Positions 54,508 through 63,239 of a stretch of DNA of 64,000 bases are shown one piece after another (within the stretch, counting starts at the first letter, position 1; the number at the start of each line of letters is the position of its first letter). The position numbers and the translations under genes are program-made. Below the pieces are notes generated by a model. The model ran no database searches. It was not told the origin of the DNA and worked only from the letters and a program-made list of their open reading frames with translations. Source of the DNA: Tenacibaculum sp. 190130A14a (lineage in GTDB: Bacteria > Bacteroidota > Bacteroidia > Flavobacteriales > Flavobacteriaceae); NCBI RefSeq assembly GCF_964048965.1, contig NZ_OZ040189.1, positions 248,001 through 312,000 of the forward strand. The letters run 5' to 3'.

Positions 54508-55452
54508 TTGAATTTCAAAAAAGTTTTAAAAATAATATTACCTCTCATTTTGGGAGGTTTTTTGGTATGGTATTCTTTGTCAAAAGTTTCTGTTGAAACA
54601 TTGATGCAATACTTTAAAAAAGCAAATTATTGGTGGATTGCTTTAGGATTGTTCTTTGGTATTATAAGCCATTTATCTAGGGCATATCGTTGGAAGTTTT
54701 TACTAGAACCAATGGGATATAAGCCTGATTTTGGAAATAGTACTATGGCAGTTTTGGTAGCGTATTTAGTAAATTATGCAGTGCCAAGAGCAGGAGAGGT
54801 GTCTAGAGCGGCGGTAATGACGAATTATGAAGATATTCCGTTCGAAAAGGGATTCGGAACCATTGTTGCAGAGAGAATAGCAGATTTATTAATGATGCTC
54901 ATCATTGTAGCAATTACGCTATTTGTGCAGTTTGATTTTATTTATGAACTGCTCACTAAAAATTTCGATCCCGTTAAAATAGGAATTGGTCTTGGAGTTT
55001 TAGCGATTGGAGGATTTGTATTTACAAGGTATGTAAAAAAAGCAGATTCAGGAATCGGCTTGAAAATTAAAAACTTTGTTGCTGGATTGATTGAAGGAGC
55101 TACAAGTATTTTTAAAATGAAAGATAAATGGGCTTTTATTTTTCATACCGTATTTATTTGGGTAATGTATGTGGTGATGTTTTGGGTTACAATTCAAGCT
55201 ATTGAAGGGCTTAATGTGCCTCTTGGAGGTGTTTTGATAGGCTTTATTGCAGGAGGGTTTTCTATCGCTGCAACCAATGGAGGAATTGGTTTATACCCTG
55301 TTGCTGTGGCAGGAGCCTTTGCTTTATTTGGTATCGCAGAAGAACCAGCAAATGCGTTTGGTTGGATTATGTGGACAGCCCAAACAGCAATGATTATTGT
55401 TTTTGGAGGATTATCATTCTTATTCTTACCCATATACAACAAGAATAAATAA
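54508..55452 (+). CDS. Lysylphosphatidylglycerol synthase TM-region (flippase-like) protein
   Basis: A 314-residue integral membrane protein with about eight helices, from the UPF0104/AglD-like flippase group. Recognisable pieces are RAYRWKFLLEPMGY, NYAVPRAGEVSRA, and GGFSIAATNGGIGLYPVAV. Related proteins move lipid-linked sugars or lipids, but the substrate here is not known. The start is TTG 54508 (NFKKVLKIILPLILGG), because the next ATG would delete the first helix. It is coupled to panD and ends at a strong terminator. Confidence 0.85.
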   Translation: MNFKKVLKIILPLILGGFLVWYSLSKVSVETLMQYFKKANYWWIALGLFFGIISHLSRAYRWKFLLEPMGYKPDFGNSTMAVLVAYLVNYAVPRAGEVSRAAVMTNYEDIPFEKGFGTIVAERIADLLMMLIIVAITLFVQFDFIYELLTKNFDPVKIGIGLGVLAIGGFVFTRYVKKADSGIGLKIKNFVAGLIEGATSIFKMKDKWAFIFHTVFIWVMYVVMFWVTIQAIEGLNVPLGGVLIGFIAGGFSIAATNGGIGLYPVAVAGAFALFGIAEEPANAFGWIMWTAQTAMIIVFGGLSFLFLPIYNKNK

Positions 55453-55471
55453 TTAATTATACATAGATAAT

Positions 55472-55502
55472 AAAAGAGGTATGAGCTAATCATACCTCTT
55501 TT
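55472..55502 (+). terminator. Terminator of the panC-panD-flippase operon
   Basis: Perfect 13-base arms AAAAGAGGTATGA / TCATACCTCTTTT with loop GCTAA, 19 bases past the stop. Confidence 0.9.
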
Positions 55503-55602
55503 ATATTTTAGAGAGATCATATTTATTAAAACCTATGTAAGTTTATTTAGTTTAGTTTATCCTATTTTTGTCTTTGTTAAATTGCACCCTGAAAGGGATG
55601 AT

Positions 55603-55882
55603 ATTCAATTAGATTTGTAAGAATGTTTTGACACAAGAAAGAGTTAGATACTGTTTTATGGGGTGATGAAAGGAGCAGTCAGTAACTTTGTTAAGAGGAG
55701 AATCAGGAATAGAAAAGACTGTCGCAACTTAAAATACACCTTGAACGATTGAATGCAAGTAACTCAATTGTTTAATTCGTACAGAGACAAATACTCGGTA
55801 AATTTTTTAAGAATATTGAAGAAGTACAGCTAATGTAGTGGTAAATGATTCGAATCGAACTTTATATATAAATTCTATTGTA
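55603..55882 (+). pseudogene. radA: Decayed internal fragment of radA
   Basis: Noncoding sequence that aligns by eye to the intact radA at about 57724-58078. Matches include GAGTTAGATACTGTTTTA, GATTGAATGCAAGTAA, CAATTGTTTAATTC, TTTTTAAGAATAT and AAATTCTATTG. A segment of about 70 bases (the Walker A end and next part) is deleted near 55725, and in-frame stops occur throughout. It lies upstream of the SUKH-type gene and is not expressed as protein. Confidence 0.85.
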
Positions 55883-55951
55883 AGTACCATAATATATATA
55901 AAACATAAAGAAAGAGTTTATTTCTTTGATTTTTGGAATTCAAAATATTAG

Positions 55952-56383
55952 ATGAATAGTGAAAAAATGAATTTTATTAGAGACGATAAACGTGTAAATG
56001 TTGAAGATTTAGAGAAATTGGAATTATTGATTAGTAACAGTTTGCCAAAAGATTATGTTCAACATATGATTGAGTTTAATGGAGGTTATCTGGCCTCTGG
56101 AGGTGTTAAAAATTACTATTACGATAATAAGTGTGTCAGTTTTGGTAGGTTATTTGACCTAGACAAGGTAAAGGATATGTTTAATGTAAAACATGAATTT
56201 CTTGTTAATCAAGGAATCTTGTCAATAGGTTCTGTTGTTGGAGGATATATTGGTATGGGCTATTCGCATAACAACTTAGGAGAGGTTTTTGTTTATTACT
56301 CTGACGGGAAAACGGAGAAAGTAGCAGAGTCCTTTAGTGAATTTATTGAAGAGTTAACTTTGGAAGAAGACGATTTTTTATAA
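55952..56383 (+). CDS. SMI1/KNR4 (SUKH)-like immunity-type protein
   Basis: A 143-residue cytoplasmic protein. LPKDYVQHMIEFNGGYLASGG is the classic SMI1/KNR4 opening and GYIGMGYSHNNLGEVFVYYSDG matches the second conserved strand pair. SUKH proteins are frequent immunity partners of secreted polymorphic toxins. No toxin gene lies beside it, so it may be an orphan immunity gene. It sits between two decayed radA pieces and has its own terminator at 56412-56440. Confidence 0.8.
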   Translation: MNSEKMNFIRDDKRVNVEDLEKLELLISNSLPKDYVQHMIEFNGGYLASGGVKNYYYDNKCVSFGRLFDLDKVKDMFNVKHEFLVNQGILSIGSVVGGYIGMGYSHNNLGEVFVYYSDGKTEKVAESFSEFIEELTLEEDDFL

Positions 56384-56411
56384 TATAAATAGAGAAATCT
56401 CTTTTTAAGTT

Positions 56412-56440
56412 AAGAGCTCGTTAAATTTTGGCGAGCTTTT
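56412..56440 (+). terminator. Terminator of the SUKH-like gene
   Basis: AGCTCG / CGAGCT extended by A/T pairs to a nine-base stem, with an 11-base loop and a TTTTTT tail, 28 bases past the stop. Confidence 0.75.
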
Positions 56441-56467
56441 TTATAACTAGGCTACATGACTGTTGGA

Positions 56468-56556
56468 GTCAATATTGTGGTATGCAATATGTTTAATGGG
56501 TTGAATAATGTAAGTAATTGTAAACAATGGAATGCCGTTGTGTAAGAGTTGATACA
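56468..56556 (+). pseudogene. radA: Decayed 5' fragment of radA
   Basis: Aligns to radA about 57560-57648, the part coding for the zinc finger (CGTQHAQWVGQCNNCKQW). Shared words include TAATTGTAAACAATGGAAT and GATACAAAA. It carries a one-base insertion and a stop (GTGTAA). Its last 30 bases now code, in another frame, for the N-terminus of the gene at 56527. Confidence 0.85.
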
Positions 56557-56919
56557 AAAGCAAAATTTGGTTCTACCTATAACTTAGTTAGTGTTGAAAA
56601 GCGTTACGATAGATTATCTTTAATTTTTGAAGGGGATGAAACTAGTGAGGAGATAGTCTATTCAATCAATAAAATTGAAAAAGTTAAAAAAGGAGTGTTA
56701 GAAGATGGATATACGATGGGGAATCAAGCAGGGTTTATTGGGCATGCATTTGGACCTGATGTAACTGATCGTGAGTTTCCTGAAGGAGGTTATCAAGTTT
56801 TTGATTCTTTTACGCTCGATGAAGAAGGAGATACGAAGGAACTTTTTATAATATCAATTGATGAAATTTTAAAGCTTCTTGAAGAATTCAAAGACTTTTT
56901 GATAGAAAACGGAAGGTAA
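56527..56919 (+). CDS. Unknown small protein, copy 1 with chimeric N-terminus
   Basis: A 130-residue protein nearly identical to the gene at 57013 from KFGSTYNLVSVEK onward. The first nine or so residues (MECRCVRVDTK) come from radA-derived DNA read in a different frame, so its native start was replaced. The body is acidic, with SLIFEGDETSEEIVYSIN and EGDTKELFIISIDEILKLLEE. No domain is recognised. An immunity-type or regulatory role is possible by position only. It may be expressed or may be a dying copy. Confidence 0.7.
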   Translation: MECRCVRVDTKAKFGSTYNLVSVEKRYDRLSLIFEGDETSEEIVYSINKIEKVKKGVLEDGYTMGNQAGFIGHAFGPDVTDREFPEGGYQVFDSFTLDEEGDTKELFIISIDEILKLLEEFKDFLIENGR

Positions 56920-56948
56920 TTTTAAAAATGCGTATGCATTTTGTTTTT
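56552..56948 (+). repeat. Direct repeat, copy 1 (397 bases)
   Basis: Nearly identical to 57032-57428 at a constant offset of 480 bases, with fewer than ten differences seen by eye. It covers nearly all of the first unknown gene and about 30 bases past its stop. Confidence 0.9.
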
Positions 56949-57012
56949 TTTATAAGAATGGTTATGGTTAATGATAAAATAACAACGGTTTATCCAATAT
57001 AAAAATAAAACT

Positions 57013-57399
57013 ATGAAGTACAATTTTATAAATACAAAAACAAAATTTGGTTCTACCTATAACTTAGTTAGTGTTGAAAAGCCTTACGATAGATTATCTT
57101 TAATCTTTGAAGGAGATGAAACGAGTGAGGAGATAGTCTATTCAATCAATGAAATTGAAAAAGTTAAAAAAGGAGTGTTAGAAGATGGATATACGATGAG
57201 GAATCAAGCAGGGTTTATTGGGCATGCATTTGGACCTGATGTAACTGATCGTGAGTTTCCTGAAGGAGGTTATCAAGTTTTTGATTCTTTTACGCTCGAT
57301 GAAGAAGGAGATACGAAGGAACTTTTTATAATATCAATTGATGAAATTTTAAAGCTTCTTGAAGAATTCAAAGACTTTTTGATAGAAAATGGAAGGTAA
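57013..57399 (+). CDS. Unknown small protein, copy 2
   Basis: A 128-residue acidic cytoplasmic protein with start MKYNFINTKTKFG, probably the native N-terminus of this family. It differs from copy 1 at only a few residues after the N-terminus, so the duplication is recent or kept alike by conversion. No known domain is recognised; EGGYQVFDSFTLDEEGD and IDEILKLLEEFKDFL suggest a beta-strand then helix ending. It lies 132 bases upstream of radA. Confidence 0.75.
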   Translation: MKYNFINTKTKFGSTYNLVSVEKPYDRLSLIFEGDETSEEIVYSINEIEKVKKGVLEDGYTMRNQAGFIGHAFGPDVTDREFPEGGYQVFDSFTLDEEGDTKELFIISIDEILKLLEEFKDFLIENGR

Positions 57400-57428
57400 T
57401 TTTAAAAATGCGTATGCATTTTGTTTTT
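57032..57428 (+). repeat. Direct repeat, copy 2 (397 bases)
   Basis: Partner of 56552-56948. The left edge is the sequence ATACAAAA, which also occurs in radA where the copy-1 fusion happened. Confidence 0.9.
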
Positions 57429-57505
57429 AAGGTAACAGCCCATCTTTATGATGAGCTGTATTGTTTAAAAGAAAAGATAAAAGCATATTTAATTTTGAAA
57501 CTTGT

Positions 57506-57513
57506 AACTTTGA
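57506..57513 (+). promoter_or_regulatory. Candidate -7 element for radA
   Basis: TAACTTTG fits TAnnTTTG and lies 18 bases before the radA ATG at 57532. Confidence 0.5.
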
Positions 57514-57531
57514 ATCTTTCAAATTCTAAAA

Positions 57532-58893
57532 ATGCCAAAAACCAAAACAACTTTTTTCTGTCAAAACTGTGGTACACAACATGCTCAATGGGTAGGACAA
57601 TGTAATAATTGTAAACAATGGAATACCGTTGTGGAAGAGGTGATACAAAAAGAAGAAAAAAGGAACTGGAAATCTTCCTCTAATACACAAAAGAAAGTAG
57701 CAAAACCGTTACGAGTAGAAGAAATTCAATTAAATCCAGAAGAACGTTTTGGTACCAAAAACCAAGAGTTAGATACTGTTTTAGGAGGTGGTTTGGTGAA
57801 AGGTGCGGTAATTTTGTTAGGAGGTGAGCCGGGAATCGGAAAATCTACCTTGTTGTTACAAATAGCATTACAAATACCGCAAAAAGTATTGTATGTTTCT
57901 GGAGAAGAAAGCCAATCACAAATTAAAATGCGAGCTGAGCGATTGAATGCAAGTAATTCCAATTGTTTAATTCTTACAGAAACCAATACTCAGCAAATTT
58001 TTAAGAATATAGAAGAAGTTCAGCCAGATGTGCTAGTTATTGACTCTATTCAAACCCTACATACAAATTCTATTGAAGCTTCTCCTGGGAGTATTTCTCA
58101 AATAAGAGAAACTTCTGCTGAGTTGATAAAATTTGCAAAAGAAACGGCTACTCCTGTATTATTGATTGGACATATCAATAAAGAAGGAAATATTGCGGGG
58201 CCAAAGATTTTGGAGCATATGGTTGATGTGGTATTGCAGTTTGAAGGAGATAGAAATCATACCTATCGAATTTTACGTTCTCAGAAAAACCGTTTTGGGT
58301 CTACTGCTGAATTAGGAATTTACGAAATGCTTTCTGATGGTTTGAGAGAAGTGTCTAATCCATCAGAAATATTAATTTCTAAAAAAGATGCAGATTTAAG
58401 TGGTACTGCAATAGCTTCAACTTTAGAAGGGATTCGTCCATTAATGATAGAAATTCAGGCATTGGTGTCTACGGCAGTATATGGAACTCCGCAACGTACT
58501 ACCACAGGCTATAACTTAAAACGCTTGCATATGATTTTAGCTGTATTAGAAAAAAGAGCAGGTTTTAAATTAGGAGCAAAAGATGTATTTTTAAATATTA
58601 CAGGAGGGATTCAGGTAGATGATCCTGCTATAGATTTAGCAGTAGTAGCAGCTATTTTATCATCAAATCAAGATGTAGCAATTAATCCAGATGTATGTTT
58701 TGCTGCAGAAGTCGGTTTAGCAGGAGAAATAAGACCCGTTTCTAAAATAGACCAACGAATTTTGGAAGCTGAAAAGTTAGGTTACAAAACTTTTGTTACT
58801 TCTAAATACAATAAAATAACAAGCAAAAACCATTCTATCAGGCTAGTTTTAGTGAGTAAAATAGAGGAGGCTTTTGCCACGTTGTTTGCTTAG
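57532..58893 (+). CDS. radA: DNA repair protein RadA
   Basis: A 453-residue RadA (Sms). An N-terminal zinc finger (FCQNCG...CNNCKQW) precedes a RecA-like ATPase with Walker A GGEPGIGKST, the RadA-specific KNRFGS motif, and a C-terminal Lon-protease-like domain (about 280-453). It drives branch migration in recombination repair. It is intact, unlike the two decayed radA pieces at 55603-55882 and 56468-56556. It converges with the T9SS cargo gene, 17 bases apart. Confidence 0.95.
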   Translation: MPKTKTTFFCQNCGTQHAQWVGQCNNCKQWNTVVEEVIQKEEKRNWKSSSNTQKKVAKPLRVEEIQLNPEERFGTKNQELDTVLGGGLVKGAVILLGGEPGIGKSTLLLQIALQIPQKVLYVSGEESQSQIKMRAERLNASNSNCLILTETNTQQIFKNIEEVQPDVLVIDSIQTLHTNSIEASPGSISQIRETSAELIKFAKETATPVLLIGHINKEGNIAGPKILEHMVDVVLQFEGDRNHTYRILRSQKNRFGSTAELGIYEMLSDGLREVSNPSEILISKKDADLSGTAIASTLEGIRPLMIEIQALVSTAVYGTPQRTTTGYNLKRLHMILAVLEKRAGFKLGAKDVFLNITGGIQVDDPAIDLAVVAAILSSNQDVAINPDVCFAAEVGLAGEIRPVSKIDQRILEAEKLGYKTFVTSKYNKITSKNHSIRLVLVSKIEEAFATLFA

Positions 58894-58910
58894 TTGTTTC
58901 GGTATTTTTA

Positions 58911-61900
58911 TTATAAACGTCTCAAAGAAAAATGACCAGAGAACGTTTTTCCATTTCCGAGATCTAGGTTGAACCAGTACTCATTTGAAGGCATTTCTGC
59001 TCCATTATAAAAACCATACCATTTTTGTTTGTTTGCCGTTAATTTTTCTAAAATTTTACCATAACGATCAAATATAAGAACGCTTGCATTAGGAAAGTTG
59101 TTTAAGCCTTTTATTTCCCAGAAATCATTAATACCATCATTATTGGGAGTAAAGAACCTAGGGTAGTCAATTATCGTTACTTCTTTAGAGTCTTCTCCAC
59201 ATCCGTTTTTATCTCGAACATAAACTGTGTAAGTTTCATTTTTTAGATTTTCAAAAACATTATCATCCTGAAAATCTTGCCCGTTTATAGAGTATTCAAA
59301 TACACCATCGCCAGTAACGATAATTTCTAAAGTATTATTGTCAGATAAATCAGTGACTTCGATATTGGAGATTTTTGGTAGTTCGGAACGAGTTAAATTA
59401 AAACTGGTGTAGTTTTTACATTCAATCCCGTTTTCGGTTTTGGTAAATTCTAAAACATAATTACCTTCCTTTATCAGAGTAGCATTACTTGATTTAGAAA
59501 TAATACTGCCGTCTTCATGTGTCCAAAGATAACTGCTCATAGAGGTATCAACTTCTAATGTTAGAGACTTCTGTAAACCACAAATAACGTATTCTTTTTG
59601 TAATTCAATTGTTGGTGTTTGATTAACTAATAGGTGGAAACTTGTTTCAGAGAAGCAAGAAGGATTTAAAATATTTTCAACTTTTACATTAATTAACTGA
59701 TCATAGGCAACAGTATTTTGAAAATTTAAAGGAAAAGAATTTGGTAAGATGTTTCCTTGATCATCAAAATATGTAATCTTTAAATTCGGTTGACTGCCGA
59801 TAATTTCTGTTTCTAAACTAGGAATGCTAAAATTAGCAAATCCATTACCTTCATCACAAGCATAAATATTATTGGGTTTATTAATACTAGGTTGAGTACT
59901 TGTGATTAATTGTATTGTTGTTTCTGAAAAACATCCAGTAGAGGAATTTGTTACTCTGACTTTGATAATTTCATTAAAAGGAGTTGTATTGGTATAGGGG
60001 TTTGGTAATGGATAGGGTAATAAGTTGTCATTTTGATCATAAAAAGTAACTGTCATTCCAGATTGCCCCCCTAGAACTTGGTCTATAATTGTAGAGGTGT
60101 CGAAAGAGTTAGAAATTCCATCGTTATTATCATCACAACCAATTAAGTCATCTAAGCTGTTTGCTATTGGAAGCGGGGTTACTTTTAGGTTTACTGATTG
60201 TTCAGAATAACAATTGGTAATAGAGTTTATTAATCTTACATAAATCAAATCTTGATTAGGAACAATATTTGTGTAATTAGAATAAGAAGAGTGGTTAATT
60301 AGATGGTAATTACTATCGTAAAATTCTAAGCGTTCATCAGAAGTTGTATCAATTTTTATAGATGTTAAATCAAAATTGGAATACCCGTTGCCAATATCAC
60401 AAGAAATAATGTCTTCTATGGGGTTTAGTTCTGGTAGGGGTTGGACCAGTAGTTGAAATGTTGTTGTTGTAAAACATTGAGGGTTGTTAGTAAAGAAAAC
60501 ATGAGCCGTTATTTGTTGTGAATTTTCAGTTGTATTAGTCATTGGGTTTGGCAATGGACTTGATAATAGTGCCCCATTTTCGTCATAGTATTCAATAGAA
60601 ACATCAGGTTGATTTCCTGTGATTTGATTTTGAACATCAGAAGTGTCAAAATTAGACGAAATTCCAGACTTAAAAGAGTCTTCACAAGCATGTAAATCGG
60701 GTTGATTATTTATGGTTGGCGGAGAAGTTATTATTACTTCAGTGGAAATAACTTCTGTTTCTGTTCCACAAGTTACAGTTGCTGTAACGTTAAAAACACC
60801 TTCTTTTGAAAAAACATGATTGGGCTTCTCGAGTGTTGATGTGTTGTCAGCTCCACTCGTTGGATCATCAAAATTCCATAAAACAGAATCAAAATCTCCA
60901 TTAATCACGAATTCCGTTGCTTCTGAATAACAGGTGTTGTTATGTGATATAGAACCATTTAAGTCGGTTTTATCTAAAAGGTATTTGTAAAAAAGAACAT
61001 CCCTAGCATTATTCCCACTATTATTAACAATAGTATTGTCATTAACTGTTATTGATTTGCTTGTGTATGAAGAGGTTAGGTATATGGTTTTGCCTATGGC
61101 CAATAAGGGACCGGCAAGATCGTAATAATCAGGATAGCTGTTTTCACCTTCCGATTTAAGTACTAACTCAGAGGTAAAATTCGTTAAGTCTACTTTAAAT
61201 AATATTAAGTCTATATTATATACGTCTGGAATAGGTTGTGTAGTGGTTAGGGTTTGCCCTCCAATAGTTATCTCCTTCTTAAAGCTTGATAATACAAACA
61301 AATCAGTACCCTCATGAGTTATAAAGGCTTTTTTTTCAACATCTCCAATACCATTTCCTATCAAGCCATAATAACCGCAATTGTCAATAATTTTATATTG
61401 ATTTAGCTCACCAGTTTCTTTTGATACTTCCATTAAAACACTTCCCTGGTAACATTCGTTATCGATAGTGTTATCTATGGATAATGCATTAGTGTAAAAA
61501 CTTGACGAACCCCAATACATGCTCCAGATATATAATTTCTGATTTGTTTCATTGTAATATATTGTTTGGGGTTCAAAAGCTCTGTTAGATGGGTTGTTTG
61601 ATAACTCTTGAGTCCACAATAGATTAAGATTTGAATCAAGTTTTATAAGAGATGAGGTATGTTTATTAGCAGCAGAGTCTAGAATTTCTCCCGTAAAATA
61701 GATATTACCTAATTCGTCAATTTCAGAATCATTAAATGTTTCGTTTGAAGTATCACCATAGTGTTTTGCCTCTATTAAACTACCTGAAAGATTAAATTTA
61801 GCTGTAAAATATTGACTTCCTACTCCACTGGGTATGTCTATACCTATATGAGTATCAATGTATTGGTCTAGTTGGCCAACTACATAAACATGATCATTCC

Positions 61901-62327
61901 AATAATGCACTTTTCTTTTTAAATAGTACTCGTCACTTATTTTCTTTACCCATTCAATGTCACCATTAGAATTTAATTTTATTAAGCTATTTCCTCGTTC
62001 TATAGTAAAACCATCTACAATGATAGGACTTGAAGAATTGCTAATTGTAGTATAGATGTTATAGTTATTGTCTATGGTTGTACTAAATAATCTCGCAGAA
62101 GGAAAATTTCTTTCCCAAATTAGATTACAGTTAAAATCATATTTATGTATAGCCGCTTTCCAACCTTGTTCTAGGTCCATAGTTAATATGATTCCATCTT
62201 TTGTCTTATCAAGATCTTTAATATAATCTTCAACATGTCCTCCTATAGATTTCCCACAATCAAAACATTGAGAATATGAAAAAGTAGTATAGATCAATAC
62301 TAATATAAAAAGAGATTTCGTTTTCAT
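58911..62327 (-). CDS. T9SS type B sorting-domain secreted protein
   Basis: A 1138-residue secreted protein. A signal peptide (MKTKSLFILVLIYTTFSYSQ) is followed by a beta-propeller-like region with SBBP-type pieces (about 20-450), a PKD-like domain (about 462-533), four repeats of about 90 residues (about 537-905, each with an acidic C-D-x-G start and a closing CFSETT-type strand), and a gliding-motility-type C-terminal domain (about 1056-1138, FFTPNNDGINDFWEI). The last sends it through type IX secretion to the cell surface. It is probably an adhesin or surface polymer; no catalytic motif is visible. Confidence 0.9.
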   Translation of the reverse strand: MKTKSLFILVLIYTTFSYSQCFDCGKSIGGHVEDYIKDLDKTKDGIILTMDLEQGWKAAIHKYDFNCNLIWERNFPSARLFSTTIDNNYNIYTTISNSSSPIIVDGFTIERGNSLIKLNSNGDIEWVKKISDEYYLKRKVHYWNDHVYVVGQLDQYIDTHIGIDIPSGVGSQYFTAKFNLSGSLIEAKHYGDTSNETFNDSEIDELGNIYFTGEILDSAANKHTSSLIKLDSNLNLLWTQELSNNPSNRAFEPQTIYYNETNQKLYIWSMYWGSSSFYTNALSIDNTIDNECYQGSVLMEVSKETGELNQYKIIDNCGYYGLIGNGIGDVEKKAFITHEGTDLFVLSSFKKEITIGGQTLTTTQPIPDVYNIDLILFKVDLTNFTSELVLKSEGENSYPDYYDLAGPLLAIGKTIYLTSSYTSKSITVNDNTIVNNSGNNARDVLFYKYLLDKTDLNGSISHNNTCYSEATEFVINGDFDSVLWNFDDPTSGADNTSTLEKPNHVFSKEGVFNVTATVTCGTETEVISTEVIITSPPTINNQPDLHACEDSFKSGISSNFDTSDVQNQITGNQPDVSIEYYDENGALLSSPLPNPMTNTTENSQQITAHVFFTNNPQCFTTTTFQLLVQPLPELNPIEDIISCDIGNGYSNFDLTSIKIDTTSDERLEFYDSNYHLINHSSYSNYTNIVPNQDLIYVRLINSITNCYSEQSVNLKVTPLPIANSLDDLIGCDDNNDGISNSFDTSTIIDQVLGGQSGMTVTFYDQNDNLLPYPLPNPYTNTTPFNEIIKVRVTNSSTGCFSETTIQLITSTQPSINKPNNIYACDEGNGFANFSIPSLETEIIGSQPNLKITYFDDQGNILPNSFPLNFQNTVAYDQLINVKVENILNPSCFSETSFHLLVNQTPTIELQKEYVICGLQKSLTLEVDTSMSSYLWTHEDGSIISKSSNATLIKEGNYVLEFTKTENGIECKNYTSFNLTRSELPKISNIEVTDLSDNNTLEIIVTGDGVFEYSINGQDFQDDNVFENLKNETYTVYVRDKNGCGEDSKEVTIIDYPRFFTPNNDGINDFWEIKGLNNFPNASVLIFDRYGKILEKLTANKQKWYGFYNGAEMPSNEYWFNLDLGNGKTFSGHFSLRRL

Positions 62328-62373
62328 AGAGGGGAGATTTAAATAGCAAGTGCAAATATATGTTTTTTAGCTA

Positions 62374-63180
62374 TTACAATTTAGGGATACCGAGAATATA
62401 ATACCCTTGCTTTTTCCCTTTTGAGTTTTTGGCGTGATCAATTGTCCAAGTATAAGAATTGTTTTTTAGGTTTTTCAATAGGTAGTTTTTAATGTCACTA
62501 AAGGTGTACATTCTAACCAAAGAAGCTTGTCCATCCCAGGCATAAATAAAAGGAATTATAGGGATTAGATAGGTAAAAATGATTTGCTTTATGGTTACCC
62601 CTTTTGTGAAAGGAGTCATAAATAGTACCATAAGTATCATGATTGCCATAGAAATTGGTAAAAGCAACCACCAAAGTAACGTAGGAATATTATTTTCTCC
62701 CATTTCATAAATTAAAATAGGTTGTTTGTTTTCTTGAGCAGTTTGTAAGATTTTTTGAGCGTTTTTTGGTGGCATATGATGAAAGCTATTCATCATGGTT
62801 TTTAATCCTTCTGGTGCATTTTTAAAATCAGTAGCATTTAAAGATTCTTGTTGATAGTGTATATACTCTTTGTTTGCATTATTAATGCGATTTATTACTG
62901 CAATATTCGGATATAAGTCAGTGAGTAATAAGTTTACGGTAGTTGCTGAAGTTTTATTGATTCTTTCAATAACATCTAGCATAACGCCTCCAGATCCAGA
63001 TCCGAGATCAACTATTTGAGTAAAATTGTATTGCTCTTTTGCACTTAAAATAAGGGAGGTTACTACATCTTTGGTTTTAAGGAGTTTTAATAGTAAAGCA
63101 AGTAAATTTGTAATACTACTTCTAATAAAAGAAGGCAACCAATGAAAGTCTTCAAACTCAAAAAGTTGTATCCGTTTCAT
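62374..63180 (-). CDS. Class I SAM-dependent methyltransferase with membrane hairpin
   Basis: A 268-residue protein. The SAM-binding motif I is QIVDLGSGSGGVMLDVI (about 56-71), with LLLTDLYPNIAV as the next acidic loop and NSFHHMPPKNAQKIL as motif IV. Two hydrophobic segments (about 167-190 and 198-214) are inserted after the core, so it is likely tied to the membrane and may act on a lipid or quinone. The substrate is unknown. It is preceded by a terminator of the arsM gene. Confidence 0.82.
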   Translation of the reverse strand: MKRIQLFEFEDFHWLPSFIRSSITNLLALLLKLLKTKDVVTSLILSAKEQYNFTQIVDLGSGSGGVMLDVIERINKTSATTVNLLLTDLYPNIAVINRINNANKEYIHYQQESLNATDFKNAPEGLKTMMNSFHHMPPKNAQKILQTAQENKQPILIYEMGENNIPTLLWWLLLPISMAIMILMVLFMTPFTKGVTIKQIIFTYLIPIIPFIYAWDGQASLVRMYTFSDIKNYLLKNLKNNSYTWTIDHAKNSKGKKQGYYILGIPKL

Positions 63181-63212
63181 AAAAGATGCTTTTTTGATTT
63201 TAAAGATACAGA

Positions 63213-63239
63213 AAAACCCTTACTATTTATAAGGGTTTT
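63213..63239 (-). terminator. Candidate terminator downstream of arsM
   Basis: Perfect ten-base arms AAAACCCTTA / TAAGGGTTTT with a seven-base loop, followed by T residues on the minus strand, about 140 bases past the arsM stop. Confidence 0.7.

Noticed and set aside
57433..57462. Hairpin AACAGCCCATC / GATGAGCTGTA after the second unknown gene
   Set aside because: The stem has two internal mismatches and no T tract follows closely, so I did not call it a terminator.
57408..57605. A 65-codon ORF on the plus strand entering radA
   Set aside because: It overlaps the radA promoter and start in another frame and matches nothing.
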